DNA from: Streptomyces filamentosus
GTDB taxonomy: Bacteria > Actinomycetota > Actinomycetes > Streptomycetales > Streptomycetaceae
Direction of reading: 5' to 3'
NCBI RefSeq assembly: GCF_014654895.1
Contig: NZ_BNBE01000001.1
Location: forward strand, 558,001-622,000
Length of the DNA stretch: 64,000 nucleotides
Every line of letters begins with the position of its first letter. The stretch's first letter is position 1. Shown in pieces: positions 39,581 through 46,932 of the stretch. Both the position numbers and the translations under genes were made by a program. The notes beneath the pieces were generated by a model. The model saw only the letters and a program-made list of their open reading frames with translations. It was not told where the DNA came from and did no database searches.

Positions 39581-39602
39581 GTTATCTCGATGTCGAGATA
39601 AC
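39581..39602 (-). promoter_or_regulatory. Perfect palindrome upstream of acnA (MarR/TamR-like site)
   Basis: Arms GTTATCTCGA (39581-39590) and TCGAGATAAC (39593-39602) pair perfectly around TG. The form resembles sites of TamR, a MarR-family regulator of aconitase genes in S. coelicolor. It is also 266 bases before the divergent gene at 39868. Confidence 0.6.
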
Positions 39603-39867
39603 TCTAGTGCATCCTCGGCCGTCGGTCATGCCCGGGCGGGCCGCGATCTCGCGTGGCGGCCCCTCCGCGCCCGGTCCCGCGATCGCGGCCGGCAGCGGCC
39701 GACAGCGCCTGCCCGGGCCCGCCCGGTCCCGGACGGGCTTCCCGCGTCCGGGGCCGGCCGGTCGGCCACCTCCGGACCGGGGCGATCGGCCACCTCCCGG
39801 CCAGAACGGCGAGGTCTCCACGAACCGGCGGGCCCCGGGAGTGGCGGCCGCCCTTACGATCACCCGC
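39603..39867 (+). promoter_or_regulatory. Upstream region of the 39868 gene with a -10 element
   Basis: The region between the acnA palindrome and the 39868 start is GC-rich with no supported gene. TACGAT (39855-39860) ends seven bases before the ATG, pointing to a leaderless transcript. A GTG-started in-frame extension back to 39607 is Pro/Arg/Gly-rich and looks untranslated. Confidence 0.5.
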
Positions 39868-41058
39868 ATGACCGACGGCGTGGTGGGGGCGATCCGGGGC
39901 CTGTTCCGAGGGCGCGGACGTGCGGAGGAGACGGACCGGGCGGACCGGGCGGAGGCCGACCTCGCCCGGGTCGACGCGGAGATCACGGCGTTCGGGGAGG
40001 CGCTCGCAGCACACCCCTTCGTACCGGACCACGACGTGCACGAGCCCGCCCTGCTCGACGACTACCGGCGGGCGCTGGACGCGTACGAGCGGGCCAAGCG
40101 GGACTTCGTCGGCGACCGGGACCTGCGGGACGCCGCCGACGTGCTGCGCGCCCTCGACGCGGGCCGGCACGCCCTGGCCTGCCTGGACGCGGCCCTCGAC
40201 GGCCGCCCCCGGCCGCACCGCCTCCCCCTCTGCTTCTTCGATCCCCGCCATGGACGCGCCGCCGAAGAGGTGCGGTGGGCGCCCGCCGGCGGCACGGTCC
40301 GGACCGTCGCCGTGTGCGCGGCCGACGCCGTACGGCTCATGGAGGGCCGGGCGCCGATCGAGAGCGGGCTGCGGGAGCCGGAACGCCCGGCCGCTCCGGC
40401 TCCCCGGAGCCGTACGAGCACCCCTCCCGTCCCCCGCACGCCGCCGGCCCCCGAGGCGTACGAGGCGTGGCCGGCGCACACCGGGGAGCGGCAGCGGCGG
40501 GAGGGCCGGGGCGGGGCGGAGATCCTGCTCCACCGCACCGGCGCGAACGAGCCGGCGGTGCTCGTCGTCCACCTGGAGCGGCCCGAGGGCTCCTGGGTGG
40601 AACTGGACGGCCCGCCCGGTGAGGGGCGGCCCCGGCAGCCCCTCACCCACGCCTCCGTGCTGACCAGGGCCGTCGTCCCGGTCCCGGCGGACGGACAGCC
40701 CGGGATCCGCCTCCGGATGCACACCGGGAAGAGGTGGCGGGCCTGGCTGCACCCGGTCGACGCGCTCCCCTCCCTGGACCCCCTGTTCCTGGACGACGGG
40801 CTCTCGTCGGCCGGTTCGTACGTCCTGCGGCATCCCGGCGGCCGGGAGCGGTTCCGGGTCACCCAGCATTCCGGTTCCGCCTTCGCGCTCCACCTCCTGC
40901 GTCCCGACTTCCGCCCCGGGGAGGCGCTGTGCGAGGGGGAGGGCGCCTTCACCCGCACGGTGGTCACGCCGAGGAAGCCGGGCCTGCTGTACGTGCGGTC
41001 GCGCGGCACGTGGACGCTGACGCCGGCCGGCGGGCCGGGGAAAAGGGCGGCGGGCTGA
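39868..41058 (+). CDS. Hypothetical protein with helical N-terminus
   Basis: A 396-residue protein that I do not recognise. Residues 20-120 are charged and helical (AEADLARVDAEITAFGEAL, DDYRRALDAYERAKRDFVG) and may form a coiled coil. Around 130-165 is PHRLPLCFFDPRHGRAAEEVRW. A Pro-rich spacer follows at 180-215, then two beta-rich stretches (EILLHRTGANEPAVLVVHLE and FRVTQHSGSAFALHLL) that may be sandwich domains. There is no signal peptide or membrane helix. The ATG at 39868 was chosen for the helix start and the -10 hexamer seven bases upstream. Confidence 0.7.
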   Translation: MTDGVVGAIRGLFRGRGRAEETDRADRAEADLARVDAEITAFGEALAAHPFVPDHDVHEPALLDDYRRALDAYERAKRDFVGDRDLRDAADVLRALDAGRHALACLDAALDGRPRPHRLPLCFFDPRHGRAAEEVRWAPAGGTVRTVAVCAADAVRLMEGRAPIESGLREPERPAAPAPRSRTSTPPVPRTPPAPEAYEAWPAHTGERQRREGRGGAEILLHRTGANEPAVLVVHLERPEGSWVELDGPPGEGRPRQPLTHASVLTRAVVPVPADGQPGIRLRMHTGKRWRAWLHPVDALPSLDPLFLDDGLSSAGSYVLRHPGGRERFRVTQHSGSAFALHLLRPDFRPGEALCEGEGAFTRTVVTPRKPGLLYVRSRGTWTLTPAGGPGKRAAG

Positions 41059-41094
41059 GAACCGGAGGAGCCGTCGGGCCGCCGCACGCCGCCG

Positions 41095-41200
41095 CCCACA
41101 ACGGCTCCGGCTCCGCCACTCATACCCACACCGGCACCGGCTCCGCCACCGCCACCGGCTCCAGCCCCACCACCACCGTCGCCGCCGGCTCCCGCTCCGG
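41095..41200 (+). repeat. Low-complexity Pro/Thr-type repeat tract between genes
   Basis: Imperfect repeats of GGCTCCGCCAC and CACCGGCACC-like units. The tract lies outside the called genes; I see no start codon with a ribosome site that would make it coding. Confidence 0.4.
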
Positions 41201-41266
41201 CTCCGCGGGACTCCGTTCGGGCGCGCCCGCGTTGCCCGGGGCTCCGGACCGGCGGAGGCTCGGAGC

Positions 41267-41629
41267 ATGTTCAGCGGCGCGCACATCACCCTCTACAGCC
41301 GGGACGCGGAGGCCGACCGGGCCTTCCTCAGGGACGTCGCCGGCTTCCCGTACGTGGACGCGGGGCGGGGGTGGCTGGTGTTCCGGCTGCCGCCCGCGGA
41401 GGTCGCGGTCCACCCGGCCCCCGAGGAGGGCTCCACGCGGCCGGAGGTCTACCTGACGTGCGAGGACCTCACCCGTACCCTCACCGCGCTGGAGGACAGG
41501 GGCGCGGAGATCTCACGGGCCATCACCGAGGAGCGCTGGGGGCTGCTGGCGGCGGTACGGCTGCCGAGCGGCACGGAAATCCCCCTCTACGAGCCGCGAC
41601 ACCCCACGGCCTTCGACCTCCCCCAGTAG
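41267..41629 (+). CDS. Glyoxalase/bleomycin-resistance (VOC) fold protein
   Basis: A 120-residue VOC-superfamily protein. It has the opening FSGAHITLYSRDAEADRAFLRDVAGF, a central VFRLPPAEVAVHPA and the ending GLLAAVRLPSGTEIPLYEPRHP. Typical metal-ligand positions are partly filled (His6, Glu around 57, a late Glu), so binding of a metal is possible. Members are lyases, dioxygenases or drug-binding proteins; the substrate is unknown. GGAGG lies 10 bases before the ATG. It is the same direction as the MurA fusion downstream, which has its own promoter. Confidence 0.8.
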   Translation: MFSGAHITLYSRDAEADRAFLRDVAGFPYVDAGRGWLVFRLPPAEVAVHPAPEEGSTRPEVYLTCEDLTRTLTALEDRGAEISRAITEERWGLLAAVRLPSGTEIPLYEPRHPTAFDLPQ

Positions 41630-41698
41630 ACCGAATCGGTCATATATCCTCATAAGTAACGACACGTCACCCGAATGCCGCACCCCGGTGATCGACTC

Positions 41699-41719
41699 AT
41701 CTCATATCTGAGATAACGT
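41699..41719 (+). promoter_or_regulatory. Promoter with palindromic operator for the HTH-MurA gene
   Basis: ATCTCA-TATC-TGAGAT (41699-41714) is a perfect inverted repeat touching the -10-like TAACGT (41714-41719), which ends six bases before the ATG at 41726. A repressor here would block transcription. The HTH domain encoded by the gene itself is the obvious candidate. Confidence 0.6.
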
Positions 41720-41725
41720 GACGCC

Positions 41726-43255
41726 ATGGCAGACGACTACCTCGTACGCATCGGCAAGCTCATCCGTGACGCACGGCAGCACCGCGGCTGGACCCAGACG
41801 CAGCTCGCCGAAGCCCTGGCCACCAGCCAGAGCGCCGTCAACCGGATCGAGCGCGGCAACCAGAACATCAGCCTTGAGATGATCGCCCGCATCGGCGAGG
41901 CCCTCGACAGCGAGATCGTCTCCCTCGGCTATGCCGGCCCGATGCACCTCCGCGTCGTCGGCCGCCGCCGCCTCTCCGGCTCCATCGACGTCAAGACCAG
42001 CAAGAACGCCTGCGTCGCCCTCCTCTGCGGCTCCCTCCTCAACAAGGGCCGCACCGTGCTGCGCCGCGTCGCCCGCATCGAGGAGGTCTTCCGCCTCCTG
42101 GAGGTCCTCAACTCCATCGGCGTCCGCACCCGCTGGATCAACGACGGCGTGGACCTGGAGATCGTGCCGCCGGCCGAGCTGGACATGGAGGCCATCGACG
42201 CCGAGGCCGCCATCCGCACCCGCTCCATCATCATGTTCCTCGGTCCGCTGCTGCACCGCATGGACCGCTTCAAGCTGCCGTACGCCGGCGGCTGCGACCT
42301 CGGTACGCGCACGATCGAGCCGCACATGATCGCGCTGCGCCGCTTCGGCCTCGACATCACCGCGACCGACAACCTCTACCACGCCCAGGTCGAGCGCTCG
42401 GTCGCCCCGGACCGCCCGATCGTGCTGACCGAGCGCGGCGACACCGTGACCGAGAACGCGCTGCTCGCCGCCGCCCGCCACGACGGCGTCACCGTCATCC
42501 GCAACGCCTCCTCCAACTACATGGTCCAGGACCTGTGCTTCTTCCTGGAGGCCCTCGGCGTCCGGGTCGACGGCATCGGCTCCACCACCCTGACGGTGCA
42601 CGGCGTCCCGGAGATCGACACCGACGTCGACTACTCCCCCTCCGAGGACCCGGTCGAGGCCATGAGCCTCCTCGCCGCCGCCGTCGTCACCGAGTCCGAG
42701 CTGACCATCCGCCGGGTGCCGATCGAGTTCCTGGAGATCGAGCTCGCCGTCCTGGAGGAGATGGGCCTCGACCACGACCGCTCCGCCGAGTACGCCGCCG
42801 ACAACGGCCGCACCCGCCTGATCGACCTCACGGTCCGCCCCTCCAAGCTGGAGGCGCCGATCGACAAGATCCACCCGATGCCCTTCCCGGGCCTCAACAT
42901 CGACAACGTCCCCTTCTTCGCGGCCATCGCGGCCACCGCCCAGGGCCAGACCCTCATCCACGACTGGGTCTACGACAACCGCGCCATCTACCTCACCGAC
43001 CTCAACCGCCTCGGCGGCCGCCTCCAGCTCCTCGACCCCCACCGCGTCCTGGTCGAGGGCCCCACCCGCTGGCGCGCCGCCGAGATGATGTGCCCGCCCG
43101 CCCTCCGCCCCGCCGTCGTCGTCCTCCTCGCGATGATGGCCGCCGAAGGCACCTCCGTCCTCCGCAACGTCTACGTCATCAACCGCGGCTACGAGGACCT
43201 GGCCGAGCGCCTGAACTCGGTGGGCGCGCAGATCGAGATCTTCCGGGACATTTGA
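41726..43255 (+). CDS. UDP-GlcNAc 1-carboxyvinyltransferase-like protein with N-terminal XRE helix-turn-helix
   Basis: A 509-residue fusion. Residues 8-66 are an XRE-type DNA-binding domain (LIRDARQHRGWTQTQLAEALATSQSAVNRIERG). From about 73 to the end is an EPSP-synthase/MurA fold with the catalytic Lys93-Asn94 in KTSKNACVALL and the PEP-binding Cys190 in YAGGCDLGTRTIEPH, so MurA activity is possible. MurA adds enolpyruvate to UDP-GlcNAc in peptidoglycan synthesis; this is a second, regulatory-type MurA rather than the housekeeping one. The ATG follows TAACGT by six bases. The sequence suggests an enzyme that also senses its pathway and represses itself. Confidence 0.88.
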   Translation: MADDYLVRIGKLIRDARQHRGWTQTQLAEALATSQSAVNRIERGNQNISLEMIARIGEALDSEIVSLGYAGPMHLRVVGRRRLSGSIDVKTSKNACVALLCGSLLNKGRTVLRRVARIEEVFRLLEVLNSIGVRTRWINDGVDLEIVPPAELDMEAIDAEAAIRTRSIIMFLGPLLHRMDRFKLPYAGGCDLGTRTIEPHMIALRRFGLDITATDNLYHAQVERSVAPDRPIVLTERGDTVTENALLAAARHDGVTVIRNASSNYMVQDLCFFLEALGVRVDGIGSTTLTVHGVPEIDTDVDYSPSEDPVEAMSLLAAAVVTESELTIRRVPIEFLEIELAVLEEMGLDHDRSAEYAADNGRTRLIDLTVRPSKLEAPIDKIHPMPFPGLNIDNVPFFAAIAATAQGQTLIHDWVYDNRAIYLTDLNRLGGRLQLLDPHRVLVEGPTRWRAAEMMCPPALRPAVVVLLAMMAAEGTSVLRNVYVINRGYEDLAERLNSVGAQIEIFRDI

Positions 43256-43332
43256 AAGATCGTCAGGTAATAGCCATCGAAGCCCCTCTGACCTGCGACA
43301 ATGCACACCACAGGAGGTGTGGCGACGCTTCG

Positions 43333-43352
43333 TGGGACTTCTCTGGGACTTT
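43333..43352. repeat. Left tandem TGGGACTT motif flanking the fructan island
   Basis: TGGGACTT at 43333-43340 and TGGGACTTT at 43344-43352, with an 11-base period. The 12-base core CTCTGGGACTTT (43341-43352) recurs at 57237-57248 at the other end of the island. Confidence 0.6.
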
Positions 43353-43397
43353 GCGCCCACGCCGTACACGCCCGCGAACAGCGTAACCAGGCGATGC

Positions 43398-43436
43398 GCC
43401 GGCCCGGCCCGCGGCGAGACCGCGGACCGGGCCGGC
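43398..43436 (-). terminator. Terminator of the secreted GH32 gene
   Basis: 17-base arms (43398-43414 and 43420-43436) with one mismatch around CGAGA, 47 bases beyond the stop. Confidence 0.75.
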
Positions 43437-43483
43437 AGGGGCGTGGGCGTTGCTGCCCGGGGCCGTCGAACAGCGTGGCTGGG

Positions 43484-46400
43484 TCAGTCGGTCATGTTGC
43501 CCATCTTCCAGACGGTCATGGACTTGACGGTGCTGCCGTCGCCGAAGAGGCGCAGGCCGAGGGAGTCCTGGCGGAAGGGGTAGGCGCGGGTGGTGATGGA
43601 CTTGTGGTCGTTCGCGTACGCCTCGATCATCGAGCGGTCGACGAAGACGTCGAGGGTCAGAGTGTTGTTGGTGAGGGTCAGCGGACCCTTGTGGATGCCG
43701 AAGCCGGGTTCGGCGCTGGAGTTGTTCCCGGAGCGTGTCCGGTCGACGCCCAGCTGTCCTGCGGGGGCGTCGTAGAACAGGCGGGTCCGTTCCTCGTCGC
43801 CGGGGCTGCGGAGCACGTCGAGGCCGAACGTGCCGGCGCTGCCGCGTTCCATGGTCAGCTTGATGTGGAGCATGTCTCCCTTGATGCCGGCCAGGCGGTT
43901 GTTGGCGTCGGCGAGGGAGGTGGGGGTGGTGATGTCCAGGAGCGGTGCTCCGGTGTGGAGGCGGGAGACCTCCTCGACGGGGCGGAAGCCGAGGTCTCCG
44001 TCGGGGCGCATGGACAGCTCGATGGGCAGGCCGGCGTTGTGGGCCCAGCCGGCGTCGTAGTGGGCACGTTCGGTGCGTCGGTCCTGGGCGATGCTGAAGA
44101 CGAGGGAGCGTCCCTTGTCGTCCACCGTTCCGCTGGGGCCGGTGAAGTGGTCGCCGTAGTCCATGAGCTTGGGCTCGGTGGTGTCGGGGGTCCAGCGGCG
44201 GTTCGCGGCGTCCCAGGTGCCGACCCAGTAGTAGACGTACTTGCTGCTGTACTCGCCGGGGCCGGCGGGGAAGGCCGGGTTGATGAGCAGGGCCCGGCGC
44301 TCGCGGCCCTGGGCGTCCTTGCCGATGGGCAGGAAGGTGGGCAGCTCCCAGACCTGTCCAGTCTTGGGGTGGGCTGCCACGTCACCGACCATGAGGGGGC
44401 CGGAGTAGGTCCAGTCGGTGAGGTTCTTGGAGGTGTAGAGGAGGGCGGTTCCGCCGATGTCCTTGCCGTCGGTGCTCTGGACGCCCGAGCCCATCAGCTG
44501 GAACCAGGTGTCTCCCTCCTGCCAGACGAAGGGGTCGCGGAAGTCACCGAAGCGGACCTTGCGGCCGGCGCCGACGTTCAGGTCGGCGGTCTGGCTGGTG
44601 ACGAGGGTGGGGTCCATCTTCCACTCGACCAGGTCGGTGTCGGCCGGGTCGACGGGGCGGGCGAGACCGGTGGCCTGGTTGGGGCGCTGCGCGTCGTTGC
44701 CGGCCGTGAACAGCAGGACGGGCACACCGTTCTCGTCGTAGGCGGCATCGCCGGACCAGACCCCGTCGGGCGCCACGCTGTCCTCGGTGGGCGCGAGGGC
44801 GACGGGCAGGTCGCGCCAGTGGACCAGGTCCTCGCTCACGGTGTGTCCCCAGGCGATGTTGTGCCAGTAGGGGCCGTGGGAGTTGAACTGGTAGAAGAGG
44901 TGATACTTGCCCTTGTACTGGATGGGGGCGTGGGGTTCGTTCATCCAGTGGTTCGGGGCGGTGAAGTGGTAGCCGGGACGGTAGCGGTCCCCGTCGTACC
45001 GGGAGCGGTCCATCTCCATCTGAGCCTTGGGAGTGGTACCGCCCGCGAAGGACTGCACGTCCTTCTGGTGGCCGGCCGTGACCGAGGCCGGGGTGAGGGC
45101 GCTGTTGTGGACCTTCACCTCGTCGATGAGGCCGTTGAACATGTTCACGGCGAACGTGCCATTGATGATGGCCGGCTGGTTGTGACGGCCGATGATCAGG
45201 GGGACGTCGGCCTTGGCCAGCCGCGCGGTGGTGGGGACGGCGGTCTGGGCGACCTGCTCACCGTTGAGGAAGAGCCTGATCGCTCCCTCGTTCGGAGCGA
45301 AGACGGCGGACAGGTGCGCCCACTTGCCCGCGGCCAGGGCCGCCGGCTTGGGGACCGTCACCTCGTACCAGGCGTCGCCTGTTCCGATGCCGAACTGCCA
45401 CCTGCCGTGTCGGCCGACACCGAGGGAGAAGCCCCGCTTGGCCGCCTTGTCCTGCTGGTTGACGACGACGGACGGCTTGCCGTCGTCTCCCCACTCGAAC
45501 GCACGCGGCGCGACCCATGCCTCAAGGGTCAGGCCGTCCGTGGACAGCTGCGTCTGATCCGCGGCCCGGGTGACCCAGGTGGAGTAGCCGTCGAACAGCA
45601 GGGCGCCGGAGAGCACACCGTCAGCTTCGTTCTTCGGGCGCCAGAGCGGGTCGCTGTTCGGCTTGTACTGCGCGTTGGTGAAGACATAGCTGATGGGGTC
45701 GGCGGCCTGGCTGACCTTCTCCCGGGTGGTGGTGCCCTGGCCTTCGGTGAAGTCCCAGTGGGCGGCGAGTCCCTTCACGGTCGGGTTGGGTGCGGGGTCG
45801 GTGCCGACGCGGATGTCGTCGAGGTTGATGTGGCCCCAGCCGCCGGTGGCCTTGTCCACGAGGGTGACGCGCAGTTGCTTGCCGAGGTGCTCGCGTGCGT
45901 CCCAGGTAACGCGGCGGTACGACTCGTTGTCGGCGCCGGTGGCCTTGTGCAGGACGGTTCCGTCGAGGGTGGTCAGGGCGGCGTAGAGGTCGTTGTCGTT
46001 GCGTCCGCCGGAGACCAAGACGCTGACCATGCCGGTACCGGTGAGCGTGAACGGCTCCGACGTCACCGTCCCGGTGAGGGCGTCGCTGCCGGCGGCGAAG
46101 CCCCACAGGTGTCGGGTGCCAGCATGGTTGAAGCAGCAGCCCCAGCCCCAGCCGGTCTTGTCGGTGACGGCCGCGTTGAACGCGGTGCCGGTGGTGGTCC
46201 AGCCCTTGAGGTCGCCGGTCTCGAAGCCGGGGTTCGACAGGGTGGTCACAGCGGGTGCGGGGTCGGTGCCGACGCGGACGTCGTCGAGGTTGATGTGGCC
46301 CCAGCCGCCAGTGGCCTTGTCGACGAGGGTGATGCGCAGTTGCTTGCCGAGGTGCTCGCGTGCGTCCCAGGTGACGCGGCGGTACGACTCGTTGTCGGCG

Positions 46401-46834
46401 CCGGTGGCCTTGTGCAGGACAGTTCCGTCGAGGGTGGTCAGGGCGGCGTAGAGGTCGTTGTCGTTGCGTCCGCCGGAGACCAGGACGCTGACCATGCCAG
46501 TGCCGGTGAGCGTGAACGGCTCCGACGTCACCGTCCCGGTGGCGGCGTCACCGCCCGCGCCGAATCCCCACAGGTGGTAGGAGCCCTGCTGGTTGAAGCA
46601 GCAGCCCCAGCCCCAGCCCGGGTCGTCGGTGACCGCCCCGGTGAAGGCGGTGCCGGTGGTGGTCCAGCCGCTGAGGTCGCCGGTCTCGAAGCCGGGGTTC
46701 GACAGGCTGGTTTCGGTCGCGCTGGCGGACTGCGTCATCACAGGCGATGTCAGACCCAGACATATCGCGAGCGCGAGCAGCAGGCGCTGCAAACTGCGGC
46801 TGGTCGCCGTTCTCGATGGAGCACGGGTTCGCAT
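43484..46834 (-). CDS. Secreted multidomain GH32 fructanase with two N-terminal carbohydrate-binding-like repeats
   Basis: An 1116-residue exoenzyme. A signal peptide (LLLALAICLGLTSP, cut near SASA) is followed by two nearly identical 155-residue NPGFETGDL..GWTTTGTAF domains (about 43-350) that look carbohydrate-binding. Next is a LamG/concanavalin-like domain (about 350-595) and then the GH32 five-bladed propeller with its C-terminal sandwich. Catalytic positions are Glu633 in HWMNEPHAP, Asp767 in FRDPFVW and Glu830 in VWELP. The nucleophile is normally Asp in WMNDPNG. It probably cuts levan or inulin outside the cell. GGAG lies seven bases before the ATG. It lies downstream of the second large GH32 gene, in the same direction. 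Confidence 0.88.
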   Translation of the reverse strand: MRTRAPSRTATSRSLQRLLLALAICLGLTSPVMTQSASATETSLSNPGFETGDLSGWTTTGTAFTGAVTDDPGWGWGCCFNQQGSYHLWGFGAGGDAATGTVTSEPFTLTGTGMVSVLVSGGRNDNDLYAALTTLDGTVLHKATGADNESYRRVTWDAREHLGKQLRITLVDKATGGWGHINLDDVRVGTDPAPAVTTLSNPGFETGDLKGWTTTGTAFNAAVTDKTGWGWGCCFNHAGTRHLWGFAAGSDALTGTVTSEPFTLTGTGMVSVLVSGGRNDNDLYAALTTLDGTVLHKATGADNESYRRVTWDAREHLGKQLRVTLVDKATGGWGHINLDDIRVGTDPAPNPTVKGLAAHWDFTEGQGTTTREKVSQAADPISYVFTNAQYKPNSDPLWRPKNEADGVLSGALLFDGYSTWVTRAADQTQLSTDGLTLEAWVAPRAFEWGDDGKPSVVVNQQDKAAKRGFSLGVGRHGRWQFGIGTGDAWYEVTVPKPAALAAGKWAHLSAVFAPNEGAIRLFLNGEQVAQTAVPTTARLAKADVPLIIGRHNQPAIINGTFAVNMFNGLIDEVKVHNSALTPASVTAGHQKDVQSFAGGTTPKAQMEMDRSRYDGDRYRPGYHFTAPNHWMNEPHAPIQYKGKYHLFYQFNSHGPYWHNIAWGHTVSEDLVHWRDLPVALAPTEDSVAPDGVWSGDAAYDENGVPVLLFTAGNDAQRPNQATGLARPVDPADTDLVEWKMDPTLVTSQTADLNVGAGRKVRFGDFRDPFVWQEGDTWFQLMGSGVQSTDGKDIGGTALLYTSKNLTDWTYSGPLMVGDVAAHPKTGQVWELPTFLPIGKDAQGRERRALLINPAFPAGPGEYSSKYVYYWVGTWDAANRRWTPDTTEPKLMDYGDHFTGPSGTVDDKGRSLVFSIAQDRRTERAHYDAGWAHNAGLPIELSMRPDGDLGFRPVEEVSRLHTGAPLLDITTPTSLADANNRLAGIKGDMLHIKLTMERGSAGTFGLDVLRSPGDEERTRLFYDAPAGQLGVDRTRSGNNSSAEPGFGIHKGPLTLTNNTLTLDVFVDRSMIEAYANDHKSITTRAYPFRQDSLGLRLFGDGSTVKSMTVWKMGNMTD
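45791..46720 (-). repeat. Tandem 465-base coding repeat
   Basis: Units 45791-46255 and 46256-46720 have an exact 465-base period (155 codons) and are nearly identical over most of their length. Only short segments differ, for example the residues around the CCFN motif. This shows a recent internal duplication or gene conversion. Confidence 0.85.
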
Positions 46835-46932
46835 ACGAATCTCCGTCGGTGTGGGGTTGGGTTGATCGGGCGGGGTGAACGCCGGCCCTGGGCGCGGTAC
46901 GGCCCCGGGCTGACGCGTGTAGGGGGTGGGGG

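Noticed and set aside
39607..39867. N-terminal extension of the 39868 gene
   Set aside because: The added residues are low-complexity Pro/Arg/Gly, there is no ribosome site, and a -10 hexamer lies within the extension.
41095..41200. Coding Pro/Thr repeat protein between the 39868 gene and the VOC gene
   Set aside because: No start with a ribosome site, and the repeat is out of frame with both neighbours.
45258..46106. Frameshifted or broken gene inside the first GH32
   Set aside because: The main frame is open from 46834 to 43484 with intact domains. The shorter frames are shadows.
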